Source: Candidatus Aenigmatarchaeota archaeon
GTDB taxonomy: Archaea; Aenigmatarchaeota; Aenigmatarchaeia; QMZP01
DNA length: 40,312 nt
Direction: 5' to 3'
Assembly: GCA_030615165.1 (NCBI GenBank)
Contig: JAUWZW010000002.1
Coordinates: 1-40,312 of the forward strand
Shown: piece by piece, positions 27,049-36,528 of the stretch
Layout of the letters: each line of letters begins with the position of its first letter
Numbering within the stretch: the first letter of the stretch is position 1
Position numbers and translations under genes: made by a program
Notes under the pieces: generated by a model
What the model was told of the DNA's origin: nothing
The model's database searches: none
Seen by the model: the letters and a program-made list of their open reading frames with translations, nothing else

Positions 27049-27540
27049 ATGAAGATATTTATATGGGATAAAGACAATACTTTATATATGAATGATGAGT
27101 ACGAGGTAATACCAACATCACCCATAAGAAGGCTTGAAAAGCGCCTTGCAAAGATTGAGACAACCAGTTCTTCCTCAGAGATTCAAAGATTGATTGAACA
27201 GATAATAGAGCTGATAAAATCAAACCAGAGGATTATAGATGATGTGATAAAGGCTGATGCTGAACTGAGGAATGAGATATCCAAGGTTCCTGGAAAGATT
27301 GATGAATTGCTTGACAACATGGGCGAATTTATAGATTTACTGAAGGCATCTGCCACAGAGGAAACAGTCTCTGAGGTCTCAAAGGATGTGATGAAGCCCC
27401 TTGTTGAAAAGATGACAGAGATGGTTGATCAGAACAAGAAGATTCTGGAAGCAGACCAGGCTTCCCTTGTAAGCCTTGGCGTGATTGACAAAAGGTTGAA
27501 GAGATTATACCTGCAGTTTGCAAGCATTTATAAGAGATAA
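27049..27540 (+). CDS. Hypothetical coiled-coil protein
   Basis: 163 aa, heptad-rich helical sequence; same strand upstream of pilus genes. Confidence 0.6.
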   Translation: MKIFIWDKDNTLYMNDEYEVIPTSPIRRLEKRLAKIETTSSSSEIQRLIEQIIELIKSNQRIIDDVIKADAELRNEISKVPGKIDELLDNMGEFIDLLKASATEETVSEVSKDVMKPLVEKMTEMVDQNKKILEADQASLVSLGVIDKRLKRLYLQFASIYKR

Positions 27541-27582
27541 TTTATAAAGGAGGAGAGGCAAATATAAACCAAAGTGATATGT

Positions 27583-27783
27583 ATGGAAAAATTCTTAACG
27601 ACTCAGGTGTTCACAGTAGCGGTTGCTGTAGTATTGTTGATTACCTTCTATCTGTTGCTGGCAACAAGCCTGACAACAGGCATTGAGGTATTCACACCAC
27701 TGATACTGATAGTGCTTGCAGTGATATGCTTGGGCATATTCGCAGAGCTTACAAAGGTGGAGAAAGCACTGAGCAAAAAATAA
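27583..27783 (+). CDS. Small two-TM membrane protein
   Basis: 'EKFLTTQVFTVAVAVVLLITFYLLLATSLTTGIEVFTPLILIVLAVICLGIFAELTKVEKAL'. Confidence 0.6.
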   Translation: MEKFLTTQVFTVAVAVVLLITFYLLLATSLTTGIEVFTPLILIVLAVICLGIFAELTKVEKALSKK

Positions 27784-27811
27784 ATCTTAGATATAAAATA
27801 GGAGGGAAAAA

Positions 27812-28204
27812 ATGAGAAAGGGTATAACACCGATTATATCGATTATAGTGTTGCTGTTGATCACAGTGGCGCTTGCAGGTGCAGCATGGACATACCTTTC
27901 GGGAATCATGGGGATATACACAGAGAAGTCATTCATAATACCCACAGCCGGTGCGTATTGCAGTGCAGGTAAGATTGTAGTTAGTCTTGTCAATACAGGC
28001 ACTAGTACCATAACAACGGATAACTGGATCACTGCATCCATTGACCCAGCTATAAACTGTACTGCAGGAGATCCTGTGAAACCAACTAGTAATATCGAAC
28101 CCAAAGGAACGGGGACATTTACCGCGAGCTGTGCCACTGGTATCAGCTACACACTTCACATAGGGACAGCAGCAGGAACACAGCACCCAGTAGTGGCCTG
28201 TTAA
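27812..28204 (+). CDS. Archaeal type IV pilin-like protein
   Basis: 'MRKGITPIISIIVLLLITVALAGAAWTYLSGIMG' class III signal/pilin N-terminus, ggaggg RBS. Confidence 0.85.
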   Translation: MRKGITPIISIIVLLLITVALAGAAWTYLSGIMGIYTEKSFIIPTAGAYCSAGKIVVSLVNTGTSTITTDNWITASIDPAINCTAGDPVKPTSNIEPKGTGTFTASCATGISYTLHIGTAAGTQHPVVAC

Positions 28205-28302
28205 TTGCATTCTTTTTTGACTTTTCCCCTTTTCTTTAAATCTGGGTAGCAAGGAATGGTTCTGATTGCTGTTTTAAATATCCATAAAGCCAATTATTAT
28301 TT

Positions 28303-28986
28303 ATGAGAAGGCTTTCCGGTCAGGTGCAACCGATATCGCTTGTCATAATAAGCGGCATAGTTATCGGACTTATTGGTGTGGCCTATTTCTGGGGTATACC
28401 ATTGATAGAGAAGAGGGCAACAATAACAGAAATCACATCAGCAGAGAAGTTCGTATCAGATCTGAATAAAAGGATAAAAGACCTTGTGAAAACAGGGGCA
28501 GGCAAGGTTGAGATAGATATACCGGAAAACCTTATTAAACTGGTCCCCAACTCCTCTACCAACCCTGACAGCAATTCCATTATCATGGAATTTTTTGTTG
28601 ATCAGCCCATGATATACCCGAACGCAACTGTATACATAGATGCTGTCAGTTGCGAGGACATTGGAGAAAGTCCCACACACATGGAAAATTTCACAACATG
28701 CATAGGTATGCACGGCACGGCTTCTCCAGAGATAATATCCCTAAGAGAGACGGAAGATGAGTATACGAGAAAATACCTGATGAGGCTGAAGCTGCACTAC
28801 AGGGAATTGGACACATTAGATAAGGGTTATAAGATAGTATTGTGTCCGACAGTGCTAGGCTGTACAACAGAAGCTACAGGAAACAGCAGGATAACGTTAA
28901 CCTTTGAAAAGAATGTTATTCTTTCTGGTGCAGCAGCAAACGGAGGAGACCTTGTTGCAACATACATTAATGTAGACCTGATTTAA
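28303..28986 (+). CDS. Pilin-like secreted protein (paralog of 15830-16567)
   Basis: 'SGQVQPISLVIISGIVIGLIGVAYFWGIPLIEKRATITE' plus soluble domain with 'KTGAGKVEID' similar to 'AEGAGSKRAVQL'. Confidence 0.65.
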   Translation: MRRLSGQVQPISLVIISGIVIGLIGVAYFWGIPLIEKRATITEITSAEKFVSDLNKRIKDLVKTGAGKVEIDIPENLIKLVPNSSTNPDSNSIIMEFFVDQPMIYPNATVYIDAVSCEDIGESPTHMENFTTCIGMHGTASPEIISLRETEDEYTRKYLMRLKLHYRELDTLDKGYKIVLCPTVLGCTTEATGNSRITLTFEKNVILSGAAANGGDLVATYINVDLI

Positions 28987-29029
28987 TTACCGTTTTAAAT
29001 TAATAACTGCAGGACTCCAATATATTTGT

Positions 29030-29464
29030 ATGACAAAAAACAGAAGAATGAAGGCACAGTCCCTAGTTTTTGAACAGGTCATGCTATTTGTAATTGGTAT
29101 TAGTATACTTATTATATGTTTTGCCATTTTCGCAACATACCAGGATTATTTCTTATCCGTTAGTGTTAATGACCAGCTTGAAGAGGTCAGGAATCTGATA
29201 GTATTTAACATATTAAAGCTTTCAGAAAAGGAGGATGAGGTGGAGTCCTCTATCACTTTGCCAATATCAAAGAATGTTGGCAGCGAGGCATATAAAGTAG
29301 AGCTGTCAGAGAATGGATTGAATGTGACATCCCTTGTTTCAGGCGTATCAAAGTTTTCAAATGTCTATGGACTAAATGAATCATTTGAATTTAGCGGGAG
29401 GGCTGTGAGCACAAGTGGAAGGATTATAATTTATAAAACAGGAAAAAGAATTAGATTAATATAG
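29030..29464 (+). CDS. Pilin-like / archaellum accessory-like single-TM protein
   Basis: 'MKAQSLVFEQVMLFVIGISILIICFAIFATYQDYF'; directly upstream of the ATPase. Confidence 0.6.
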   Translation: MTKNRRMKAQSLVFEQVMLFVIGISILIICFAIFATYQDYFLSVSVNDQLEEVRNLIVFNILKLSEKEDEVESSITLPISKNVGSEAYKVELSENGLNVTSLVSGVSKFSNVYGLNESFEFSGRAVSTSGRIIIYKTGKRIRLI

Positions 29465-29479
29465 GAGGATTGATTCTAC

Positions 29480-31294
29480 ATGCCAAGGATACCTGAACTG
29501 GAGCCCAAGGCAATAAAGCCGGGAGTATTGCGACCCAAATTAAAGGTTAGCACTAAAGCCATAGTTAATACACTCAGGGCAGGGTACATTCTGAGAAAGA
29601 AGAAGAGAGAGGAAGAGAAAAGAACGTTCTTGGAGGGTCAGTTTTTTCTCCCTCCGGGTGCGCCAATGAGGATGCCACCCGGAGAGGTCAGGATAGAGGC
29701 AGAGAAAATAGAGGTTGAAAAAGCAAAAGGCATAGAAATACCGGTTAAGTTCAAACCAACTGGCGCACCGGTGAGGACTGAAGAGGAGAAGGAGTTCCTC
29801 AGGGAGCTGAATATATTTTATAATTTAATACCCAGGACCCCTAAGAGGGGGGAACTCGTTTATGCCTATGTAAACATAATATGGGACAAGAAGGCAGGGG
29901 AACTTCTGTATAAAGTGAAGGAACCAGCCATTACCCAGGCAGACAAGGAAATAATTGAAAAGGTGAAGAGGGAGCTTGAGGAGAGGCTGGATATAGATTT
30001 CACAAAACTGGGTGAGATAAGGGCTAAAGAGTTGTTAAGGGAGGAGATTACGAAATCATTTTCCCTTATACCTGATTTGGAGTTAGAGGAGAAAAAGAAA
30101 AATATACTGGCCTATTACATAGAAAGGGATGTTATTGGTTTCGGGAAGATAGAGGCCATCATGCAGGACACGAATATAGAGGACATATCCTGCGATGGCG
30201 TGGGGATTACCCTGTATATTTACCACAGAGACCCAAAGCTTGGTTCTATGAAAACCAATATAACGTTTAATGACAAGGATGAACTCAATGCATTTGTTAC
30301 GAAGCTTGCACAGAGGTGCAACAAAACAATATCCATTGCAGAGCCCCTGCTTGAGGGATCCTTGCTTGATGGTTCAAGGGTCCAGGCAACCCTAGGAACG
30401 GATATAGCAAGGCGCGGTTCAAACTTTACGGTCAGAAAATTCACAGAGAAACCGCTGACACCAACCCACATGTTAAGATACAAAACTCTGGACTCGACAC
30501 AGCTTGCATATCTATGGCTTGCGATAGAAAACGGCCAGTCCATTCTGGTGAGTGGAGGAACGGCGACGGGCAAAACATGCTTGCTCAATGCCCTTTCCCT
30601 TTTCATAAGACCAAATATGAAGATAGTTTCGATTGAGGACACCCCTGAGCTCAGGCTGCCGCATACGCACTGGATACCTGAGGTTGCAAGGACACCAATA
30701 TCCATTGAGGGGAAGGTGGGTGAGGTCAGCCTGTTCGATTTGCTGAAATCCTCCCTAAGGCAGAGGCCTGACTACATAGTACTCGGCGAGGTCAGGGGAA
30801 AGGAAGCCTTTGTGTTATTCCAGCAGATGGCTACTGGGCATCCAAGTCTGGCAACAATACACGCAGCAAGCTTTCCACAGTTGGTTGACAGACTGATAAC
30901 ACCTCCAATATCCCTGCCGCCAGCCCTTTTGGAGAACATAAACATAGTGATATTCCTTGTGCTGTCCAGAATGAAGGGAAGTTATGTGAGGAGGGCGGAC
31001 AGCATAATGGAGATTGTCGGGGTCAAAGAGAGCAGACCTGTTACAAAGAAGATTTTTGAATGGAAACCGGTGAGCGACTCTTTTGATATAGTTGAGAAAT
31101 CCGTTATTTTAAGCAGCATTACCAAAAGGCTGGGGGTAACAGAGGACAAGCTTAAAGAAGAGATGGCAAGGAGGAAGAGTGTTTTGGAATGGATGCTGGA
31201 ACAGAATATATTCGATTACAAAGATGTAGCCAGGATTATAAGCACTTATTATAGCAACCCTGAAAGGATTATGGACCTTGTTGAATCAGGCTGA
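29480..31294 (+). CDS. Type II/IV secretion ATPase (FlaI/TadA/GspE-like)
   Basis: Walker A 'SGGTATGKTCLLNAL', 'IEDTPELRLPHTHWIPEVAR', 'SSLRQRPDYIVLGEVRGKEAFVLFQQMATGHPSLATIHAASF'. Confidence 0.96.
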   Translation: MPRIPELEPKAIKPGVLRPKLKVSTKAIVNTLRAGYILRKKKREEEKRTFLEGQFFLPPGAPMRMPPGEVRIEAEKIEVEKAKGIEIPVKFKPTGAPVRTEEEKEFLRELNIFYNLIPRTPKRGELVYAYVNIIWDKKAGELLYKVKEPAITQADKEIIEKVKRELEERLDIDFTKLGEIRAKELLREEITKSFSLIPDLELEEKKKNILAYYIERDVIGFGKIEAIMQDTNIEDISCDGVGITLYIYHRDPKLGSMKTNITFNDKDELNAFVTKLAQRCNKTISIAEPLLEGSLLDGSRVQATLGTDIARRGSNFTVRKFTEKPLTPTHMLRYKTLDSTQLAYLWLAIENGQSILVSGGTATGKTCLLNALSLFIRPNMKIVSIEDTPELRLPHTHWIPEVARTPISIEGKVGEVSLFDLLKSSLRQRPDYIVLGEVRGKEAFVLFQQMATGHPSLATIHAASFPQLVDRLITPPISLPPALLENINIVIFLVLSRMKGSYVRRADSIMEIVGVKESRPVTKKIFEWKPVSDSFDIVEKSVILSSITKRLGVTEDKLKEEMARRKSVLEWMLEQNIFDYKDVARIISTYYSNPERIMDLVESG

Positions 31295-31337
31295 CCCTAT
31301 TGATGCACAAGACTAACCTTTCCGATGAGGAGGTAAT

Positions 31338-32186
31338 ATGTTCAAGAGAGTTGCTGTTAAGCTATTCGGCAGCATAGTTAAAACATATGTGGATTACTTT
31401 GATGCACTCAAAGGAAATCTCAGAAAGGCAAGGATGATGATAACAATCAATGATTACCTTTCATGTTTACTGTTTGCCTCCCTCATTACCTTTATGGTTT
31501 CTGTTATATCTGTTTCCGTTTTTGTGGCGTTCAGCATAATTGATTTTGCCTATTCCTATACACTCGGCATAATAATATCCATCGTGTTCTCAGGGATTGT
31601 ATTCTTTATAGGCTATTACTATCCATCAATAAAGGGAAAAAGCCTTCAGACACAGATAGAGAGGTCATTACCGTTTGCTGTCTCCTACATGGCCACATCA
31701 GCATCCTCTGGTATTAATCCTGTTGAAATATTCAAGATGCTGTCTTTAAAGGGAGGGATACTGGGAGAGGAGGCCAACAGGATATATACTAATGTTGTAA
31801 GCATGGGTATGAACCTGACAGCTGCTATCCAAAGGAGTGCAACCAGGAGCCCTTCACCACAGTTTTCTGACCTCTTGTGGGGAATGGCATCGATTATTAC
31901 AGCAGGAGGGAGCCTTGAGACATACCTTAGAGGAAAATCAAAAACCTTCATGTCACAGTACAGAAGAATGCTGAATGATTATGCAAGGCAGATAACACTT
32001 TACACAGAGATATACATAACCCTGATAATAGTGGGCAGTTTGTTTTTCATAATTCTGATAGCGATAATATCACCTATAACAGGTATGGGTGTGTTGCCCA
32101 TTCAAACATTCCTTGTGTTCCTCCTCATCCCTGCGGTTTCCGCAGGCTTTATAGTCCTGTTAAAGGGTATATCGCCCATGGAGTAA
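31338..32186 (+). CDS. FlaJ/TadC-like platform membrane protein (first)
   Basis: T2SSF-like 'LPFAVSYMATSASSGINPVEIFKMLS...SGGSLETYLRGKSKTFMSQYRRMLNDYARQ' pattern (here ITAGGSLETYL), TM segments flanking. Confidence 0.85.
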   Translation: MFKRVAVKLFGSIVKTYVDYFDALKGNLRKARMMITINDYLSCLLFASLITFMVSVISVSVFVAFSIIDFAYSYTLGIIISIVFSGIVFFIGYYYPSIKGKSLQTQIERSLPFAVSYMATSASSGINPVEIFKMLSLKGGILGEEANRIYTNVVSMGMNLTAAIQRSATRSPSPQFSDLLWGMASIITAGGSLETYLRGKSKTFMSQYRRMLNDYARQITLYTEIYITLIIVGSLFFIILIAIISPITGMGVLPIQTFLVFLLIPAVSAGFIVLLKGISPME

Positions 32187-32192
32187 AAGAGC

Positions 32193-33119
32193 ATGATAGA
32201 ACTCAATACAAAACAAAAGATAATCACGGTTTCATTAGCAGTCAGCATTGTATTGATAGTAACAGGTTTAATGCTGGGGGACCCTGCTGTCCTCGGAAAC
32301 CTTATCATAATGGCATCCTTTACCTTTGTCGTCCCATTCTTCCTATACAAATATTCCCGTTTCATGTGGCTGAAATCTCTGGAGTCCCAGTTTCCGAATT
32401 TTGTAAGGGATTTGGCTGATGCAAAGCGTTCCGGCATGTCATTCAGGGAGGCAATAAACATAACGGCAAAAACAAGCTACGGAAAGCTATCCGTAGAGAT
32501 TGAAGAAATGAAAAACAGGATGTCCTGGGGAACACCTTTCATAAGGGTTTTGGATATATTTGGTAAAAAGGTAAAGGATTCAAAGATAATAACAGAGGCC
32601 CTGTATATAATAAAGGAATCGCACAAATCCGGGGGGAAGGTTGCAGACACACTGAATTCTATTGCAAATGACATCATCATGCTGAAGGAGGCAGAAGCCG
32701 AAAGGGGCTCCATGGTAAAACAACATGTAGTCATAATGTATGGCATATTTTTCATGTTCCTCGGCGTATCCGTAATGATAATATCCGTAATGGTTCCAAT
32801 GATAAAGACACAGCCCACATTTGGAGAAGGAGGACCCCTGAGCCTTCAATTCTCAGACCCCTGTAAAGATTTAGGGGGCTTCCCCTGCGGATTATTTTCT
32901 GCTATATGTTCCATCTTCACTGTACCGAAGGGCATTGGCTGCTATTACATAGCACTGTTCTTCTCTGTCGTTATGATACAGGGTCTTTTTACAGGTCTCA
33001 TTGCCGGGCAGCTTGGTGAAAATAGTGTGATAGCAGGCTCAAAACACTCCCTGATAATGATTTTCTCAGCCCTCGGCTTGTTTTTGTTCCTAGCGAAGAC
33101 GGGCATTTTACCCTATTGA
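32193..33119 (+). CDS. FlaJ/TadC-like platform membrane protein (second)
   Basis: 'FPNFVRDLADAKRSGMSFREAINITAKTSYGKLSVEIEEMKNRMSWGTPFIRVLDIFGKKV...SHKSGGKVADTLNSIANDI'. Confidence 0.88.
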   Translation: MIELNTKQKIITVSLAVSIVLIVTGLMLGDPAVLGNLIIMASFTFVVPFFLYKYSRFMWLKSLESQFPNFVRDLADAKRSGMSFREAINITAKTSYGKLSVEIEEMKNRMSWGTPFIRVLDIFGKKVKDSKIITEALYIIKESHKSGGKVADTLNSIANDIIMLKEAEAERGSMVKQHVVIMYGIFFMFLGVSVMIISVMVPMIKTQPTFGEGGPLSLQFSDPCKDLGGFPCGLFSAICSIFTVPKGIGCYYIALFFSVVMIQGLFTGLIAGQLGENSVIAGSKHSLIMIFSALGLFLFLAKTGILPY

Positions 33120-33187
33120 GATTATTATCAATCAGCAACGGTCTATTTAATTTAAATGAATTATATTTTACATAGGTGGGTGTCTAT

Positions 33188-33811
33188 ATGGAAATGGAGT
33201 TTCCAAGGCAATTGGTTCATCTCTCAGGTCTCCTGTTTATCATCCTTGCCCAGTTTGTGGGTGGATTGCTGACAGCCTTTTACTTCTTCATGATAGCGCT
33301 GTCCTTCTTCATATATTCGGAATATATAAGGAGGGAGGAGAAGAGGCTCGAGGGTTTCATAAAAGTGTTTGAGTCAAGGTTCAGAAATTTCATAACAAGG
33401 CTTGAGAGAAAGAGCATGGTAAGACCGTTTACAGGTGCTATATGGTTCTATCTTTCCTGCGGTCTGGCCTTCCTTATTTTCCCGTTACCCATAGCCTCGG
33501 CAGCGGGTGCAATGCTTGCTATTGGTGATTCCCTCTCCACGATAATTGGTATGAAATTCGGCAAACACAGAATTCTCGGGAACAAAACCGTAGAAGGCTC
33601 AATAACACTCATAGTAACATCTTTCCTTGTCTCCCTGATTTTTGTCAACCCATATCCAGCATTTTTCGGCTCAATAACAGCAGCAATGGCAGAACTGATT
33701 CCAGATATAAAAAGATTAAAGAATCTTAAAGAAAGGGGATGGCTGGATGACAACCTGCTTATCCCTCTCATGGCAGGGCTGGTTATGTATATGATTGCAG
33801 GGCTTGTATAA
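33188..33811 (+). CDS. Dolichol kinase / CTP-dependent lipid kinase-like membrane protein (SEC59/DGK1/VTE5-like)
   Basis: 'RQLVHLSGLLFIILAQ', 'AAGAMLAIGDSLSTIIGMKFGKHRILGNKTVEGSITLIVTSFLVSLIF', 'AAMAELIPDIK...WLDDNLLIPLMAGLVMYMI'. Confidence 0.85.
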   Translation: MEMEFPRQLVHLSGLLFIILAQFVGGLLTAFYFFMIALSFFIYSEYIRREEKRLEGFIKVFESRFRNFITRLERKSMVRPFTGAIWFYLSCGLAFLIFPLPIASAAGAMLAIGDSLSTIIGMKFGKHRILGNKTVEGSITLIVTSFLVSLIFVNPYPAFFGSITAAMAELIPDIKRLKNLKERGWLDDNLLIPLMAGLVMYMIAGLV

Positions 33812-33925
33812 CACCTGTAGCGAAACAGAGGGTTGGCGAAGAGTTAAATCTGAGCAGCCAAAAGTTATTTCGGCTTCAAAATCGTGTAAGATTATAAAGG
33901 TCGCTCAAAATCCGATTTCATTTGG

Positions 33926-34507
33926 CTACGCCTTTTCAGATGCCTCAATCTCAATCAGACCCAGGGTGAGAAGCCTTTTGAGTCCCTCTTTAAACCCTTC
34001 CTCATTCTCTGCAAACTTGTCCTTCAAGTCCTTGAATGACGGATTTCTCTCTGCTTCTTTGAGTATGCTAGCAGTCAAATCACTGAACTTGAAGGGGACA
34101 GATTCCAGGGAGGCATAGATACCCTTTTTGTCTCCATCCTTGAAATCAACAAGGTCAGAGCCCTTAAATTTAACCACATGCCCTGGTTTTATACTACTCG
34201 TTTTGGGCTCATTCAGGACAAAGTCAAACCTTAGCACATTCGGGACAAGCCTGTAGATCTTTAACGGCCTGTCATCTATAGAAACTGTCTTCCATTTTGC
34301 AGTCACTATGTTGAATTTTCTTAGCTCCTGGAGACATCTAGAAGCAGTTGATGGGGATATGTTTACCCCCCTTGCTATCTGACTTGGGGGACTCGGACCG
34401 TTTTCCTTCAGGAAATTCACGATGTTTTTGATGGTGAGATTTGAAAGCAAATGCAGTGCCTTAATTGCATCTTCGCTCTTCTGGACTATGACCTTCACGG
34501 CAACCAC
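33926..34507 (-). CDS. Winged-helix transcriptional regulator
   Basis: 'LTIKNIVNFLKENGPSPPSQIARGVNISPSTASRCLQELRKFNIVTAKWK' wHTH. Confidence 0.82.
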   Translation of the reverse strand: MVAVKVIVQKSEDAIKALHLLSNLTIKNIVNFLKENGPSPPSQIARGVNISPSTASRCLQELRKFNIVTAKWKTVSIDDRPLKIYRLVPNVLRFDFVLNEPKTSSIKPGHVVKFKGSDLVDFKDGDKKGIYASLESVPFKFSDLTASILKEAERNPSFKDLKDKFAENEEGFKEGLKRLLTLGLIEIEASEKA

Positions 34508-34539
34508 TTAAAGAAATACATTTTTCTTATATATAAACT

Positions 34540-34645
34540 TTTCTCTTAAGAGAAACATATGTTGTGAATTAAAACACTATTTCCGTTAAATAGTATATAT
34601 TTTAATTTTCAGGAACTATTTGTTTCCGAAAAAAACATACTATTT
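34540..34645. promoter_or_regulatory. Candidate operator region: 16-bp palindrome plus three ACTATTT sites
   Basis: TTTCTCTTAAGAGAAA (34540-34555); ACTATTT-ccgtt-AAATAGT (34576-34594); ACTATTT at 34615-34621 and 34639-34645; between divergent wHTH and ATP-grasp genes. Confidence 0.6.
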
Positions 34646-34712
34646 CGAAAAACGATGGTCTTTTTAAATACCAATACCATTTTCTCCTATCTGGAGTGGT
34701 GCGGGGGTTTGA

Positions 34713-35645
34713 ATGGCGAATAACAACAACAGTTTGTGCATAATCGGGCATGAGAAGAGCGAAACAAACCTGAAGCTGTTGGAGGAAGCAAAGAAGAGGT
34801 TTGGCTCTGTCTTCTTTGTCCCAATCGATGGTATTGGTATTGGTCTGAACGAGAAATTTTCCATATCATACAGGGTTTCTGACATACTTAAATTCAAGGC
34901 TGTGTTCCCCAGAATTCCGAGGCAGTTCTGCTCCTATGCATATCAGCTTCTTTCCCTGTTCCCGGAGGACACATACATGCCCATAAAACCAATCTCCCTC
35001 CTCCTTGCCGATGAGAGATTCTTTCTTCTGACTGTTTTGAGAAAGAGGGGGATATCCACGCTAAACCTCCACCTTACAAGGTCCTCAAAGGCAGCGTACA
35101 GGATTATTGAGGAGGGCAAATACCCCCTTGTGATAAGGGCCCCTGAAAAGAAGACAGGGGTTGTTGTGAAGAATGCAACAGAGGCAAAGAGTATCATAAA
35201 TGCCTTGGGCAGCCTAGACCAGCCAATAATGATAGAGGATGTTGTAAAGGATATGATCTCTATTTATGTTGCTGAGCCAGATGTTATAGCGTCTGTGAAG
35301 AAAAAGACAAAGGAAAAGGATGTTGTGTTTGCCCATGGCAAGCTGAAGAACCAGAAGATAAACCTGGAGACGCAGCACCTTGCCCTTGATGCTGCAAAGG
35401 CAGTTGAGGCAGGTGTTGCAAGGATTGATATAAGCCTCAATGGAAACCCCAGGGTTATTAATGTGCAATTAGACCCAGACCTCATTGCACCGAGCAAGGC
35501 AACAGGCATCAACATACCCGAGAAAACCATCGCTTCCATCTATGAGAACTACAAGGCACACAGGCAGAAACCAACACTGATGAAGTTCTTCGAGGATGCA
35601 AAATCCATTATGAAGGATGTGCTGAAGACCAAACAGCTCATATAG
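34713..35645 (+). CDS. ATP-grasp (RimK-like) ligase
   Basis: 'LLLADERFFLLTVLRKRGISTLNLHLTRSSKAAYRIIEEGKYPLVIRAPEKKTGVVVKNATEAKSII...PIMIEDVV'. Confidence 0.75.
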   Translation: MANNNNSLCIIGHEKSETNLKLLEEAKKRFGSVFFVPIDGIGIGLNEKFSISYRVSDILKFKAVFPRIPRQFCSYAYQLLSLFPEDTYMPIKPISLLLADERFFLLTVLRKRGISTLNLHLTRSSKAAYRIIEEGKYPLVIRAPEKKTGVVVKNATEAKSIINALGSLDQPIMIEDVVKDMISIYVAEPDVIASVKKKTKEKDVVFAHGKLKNQKINLETQHLALDAAKAVEAGVARIDISLNGNPRVINVQLDPDLIAPSKATGINIPEKTIASIYENYKAHRQKPTLMKFFEDAKSIMKDVLKTKQLI

Positions 35646-35694
35646 CCCCTTTATAAGCTTTTATGGATTTATAATATAACAAACAGTGTTGCAT

Positions 35695-36528
35695 ATGGTA
35701 ACCATAGAAGGATTTTTTCAATCCCTTTGGACATGGATAGTCTCATTCTTCTCCAACTTCATACCAAATTACATACTGCCTAATCTGCAGCTCATAATCC
35801 AGGTTTTTATCCTCCTTGTTGTAGCCTATGTTGTCGGGAAGATAGGCAAGTTTGTTGTCACAAGGATACTCTCAGCAAGCGGTTTCAAGAGGGTCACCAC
35901 AAGAACATGGGCTGAGAGTGTTTTGAGGGTTACAGGCTACAAGGGCACGATAGTTGGGTTGATAGGTGACCTTGTCAAGTGGTTGATCTACATAGCATTC
36001 CTTGCTGTGATAATAGAAACCATAGGGTTCCCTGGTGTTGCAGACATGTTCACCCAGCTGGCAGTCTTCATGCCGAGGTTTATAGGGGCAATAATCATTG
36101 TTGTGATAGGATTCATAGTTGCGGATTTCTTCGGAAGGGTGTTTGAGGAGGCTGGCAGGAGATTCCTTAAGGAGGATATACTGGCTTCCCTTTCTGGCGG
36201 AATAGTCAAGTATTCCATAGCCATAGTTGTTGTCATAATGGCTCTTTCCTTACTAGGGATAGATTCCACATCATTATTAGTGATGTTCGCGATAATACTC
36301 ATAACCTTTATGGCAGCCATTCTCATAGGCATAAGGGATATATTCCCTTCCTATACAGCGAGCCTTTCCATAAGGCAATCCATCAAAATAGGCGACAGGA
36401 TTAAGATAGGCCAGCATTCAGGCCTTGTTGAAAAGATTGAGCCGCTTTCAATAACGCTGAAGAAGGGCAGAAAAAGGGTGATAATACCCAACTCCATTCT
36501 CATGAAGGAGCCGATTGAAAAGCTCTAG
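35695..36528 (+). CDS. MscS-family mechanosensitive channel
   Basis: 'GIRDIFPSYTASLSIRQSIKIGDRIKIGQHSGLVEKIEPLSITLKKGRKRVIIPNSILMKEPIEKL' MscS beta-domain. Confidence 0.9.
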   Translation: MVTIEGFFQSLWTWIVSFFSNFIPNYILPNLQLIIQVFILLVVAYVVGKIGKFVVTRILSASGFKRVTTRTWAESVLRVTGYKGTIVGLIGDLVKWLIYIAFLAVIIETIGFPGVADMFTQLAVFMPRFIGAIIIVVIGFIVADFFGRVFEEAGRRFLKEDILASLSGGIVKYSIAIVVVIMALSLLGIDSTSLLVMFAIILITFMAAILIGIRDIFPSYTASLSIRQSIKIGDRIKIGQHSGLVEKIEPLSITLKKGRKRVIIPNSILMKEPIEKL

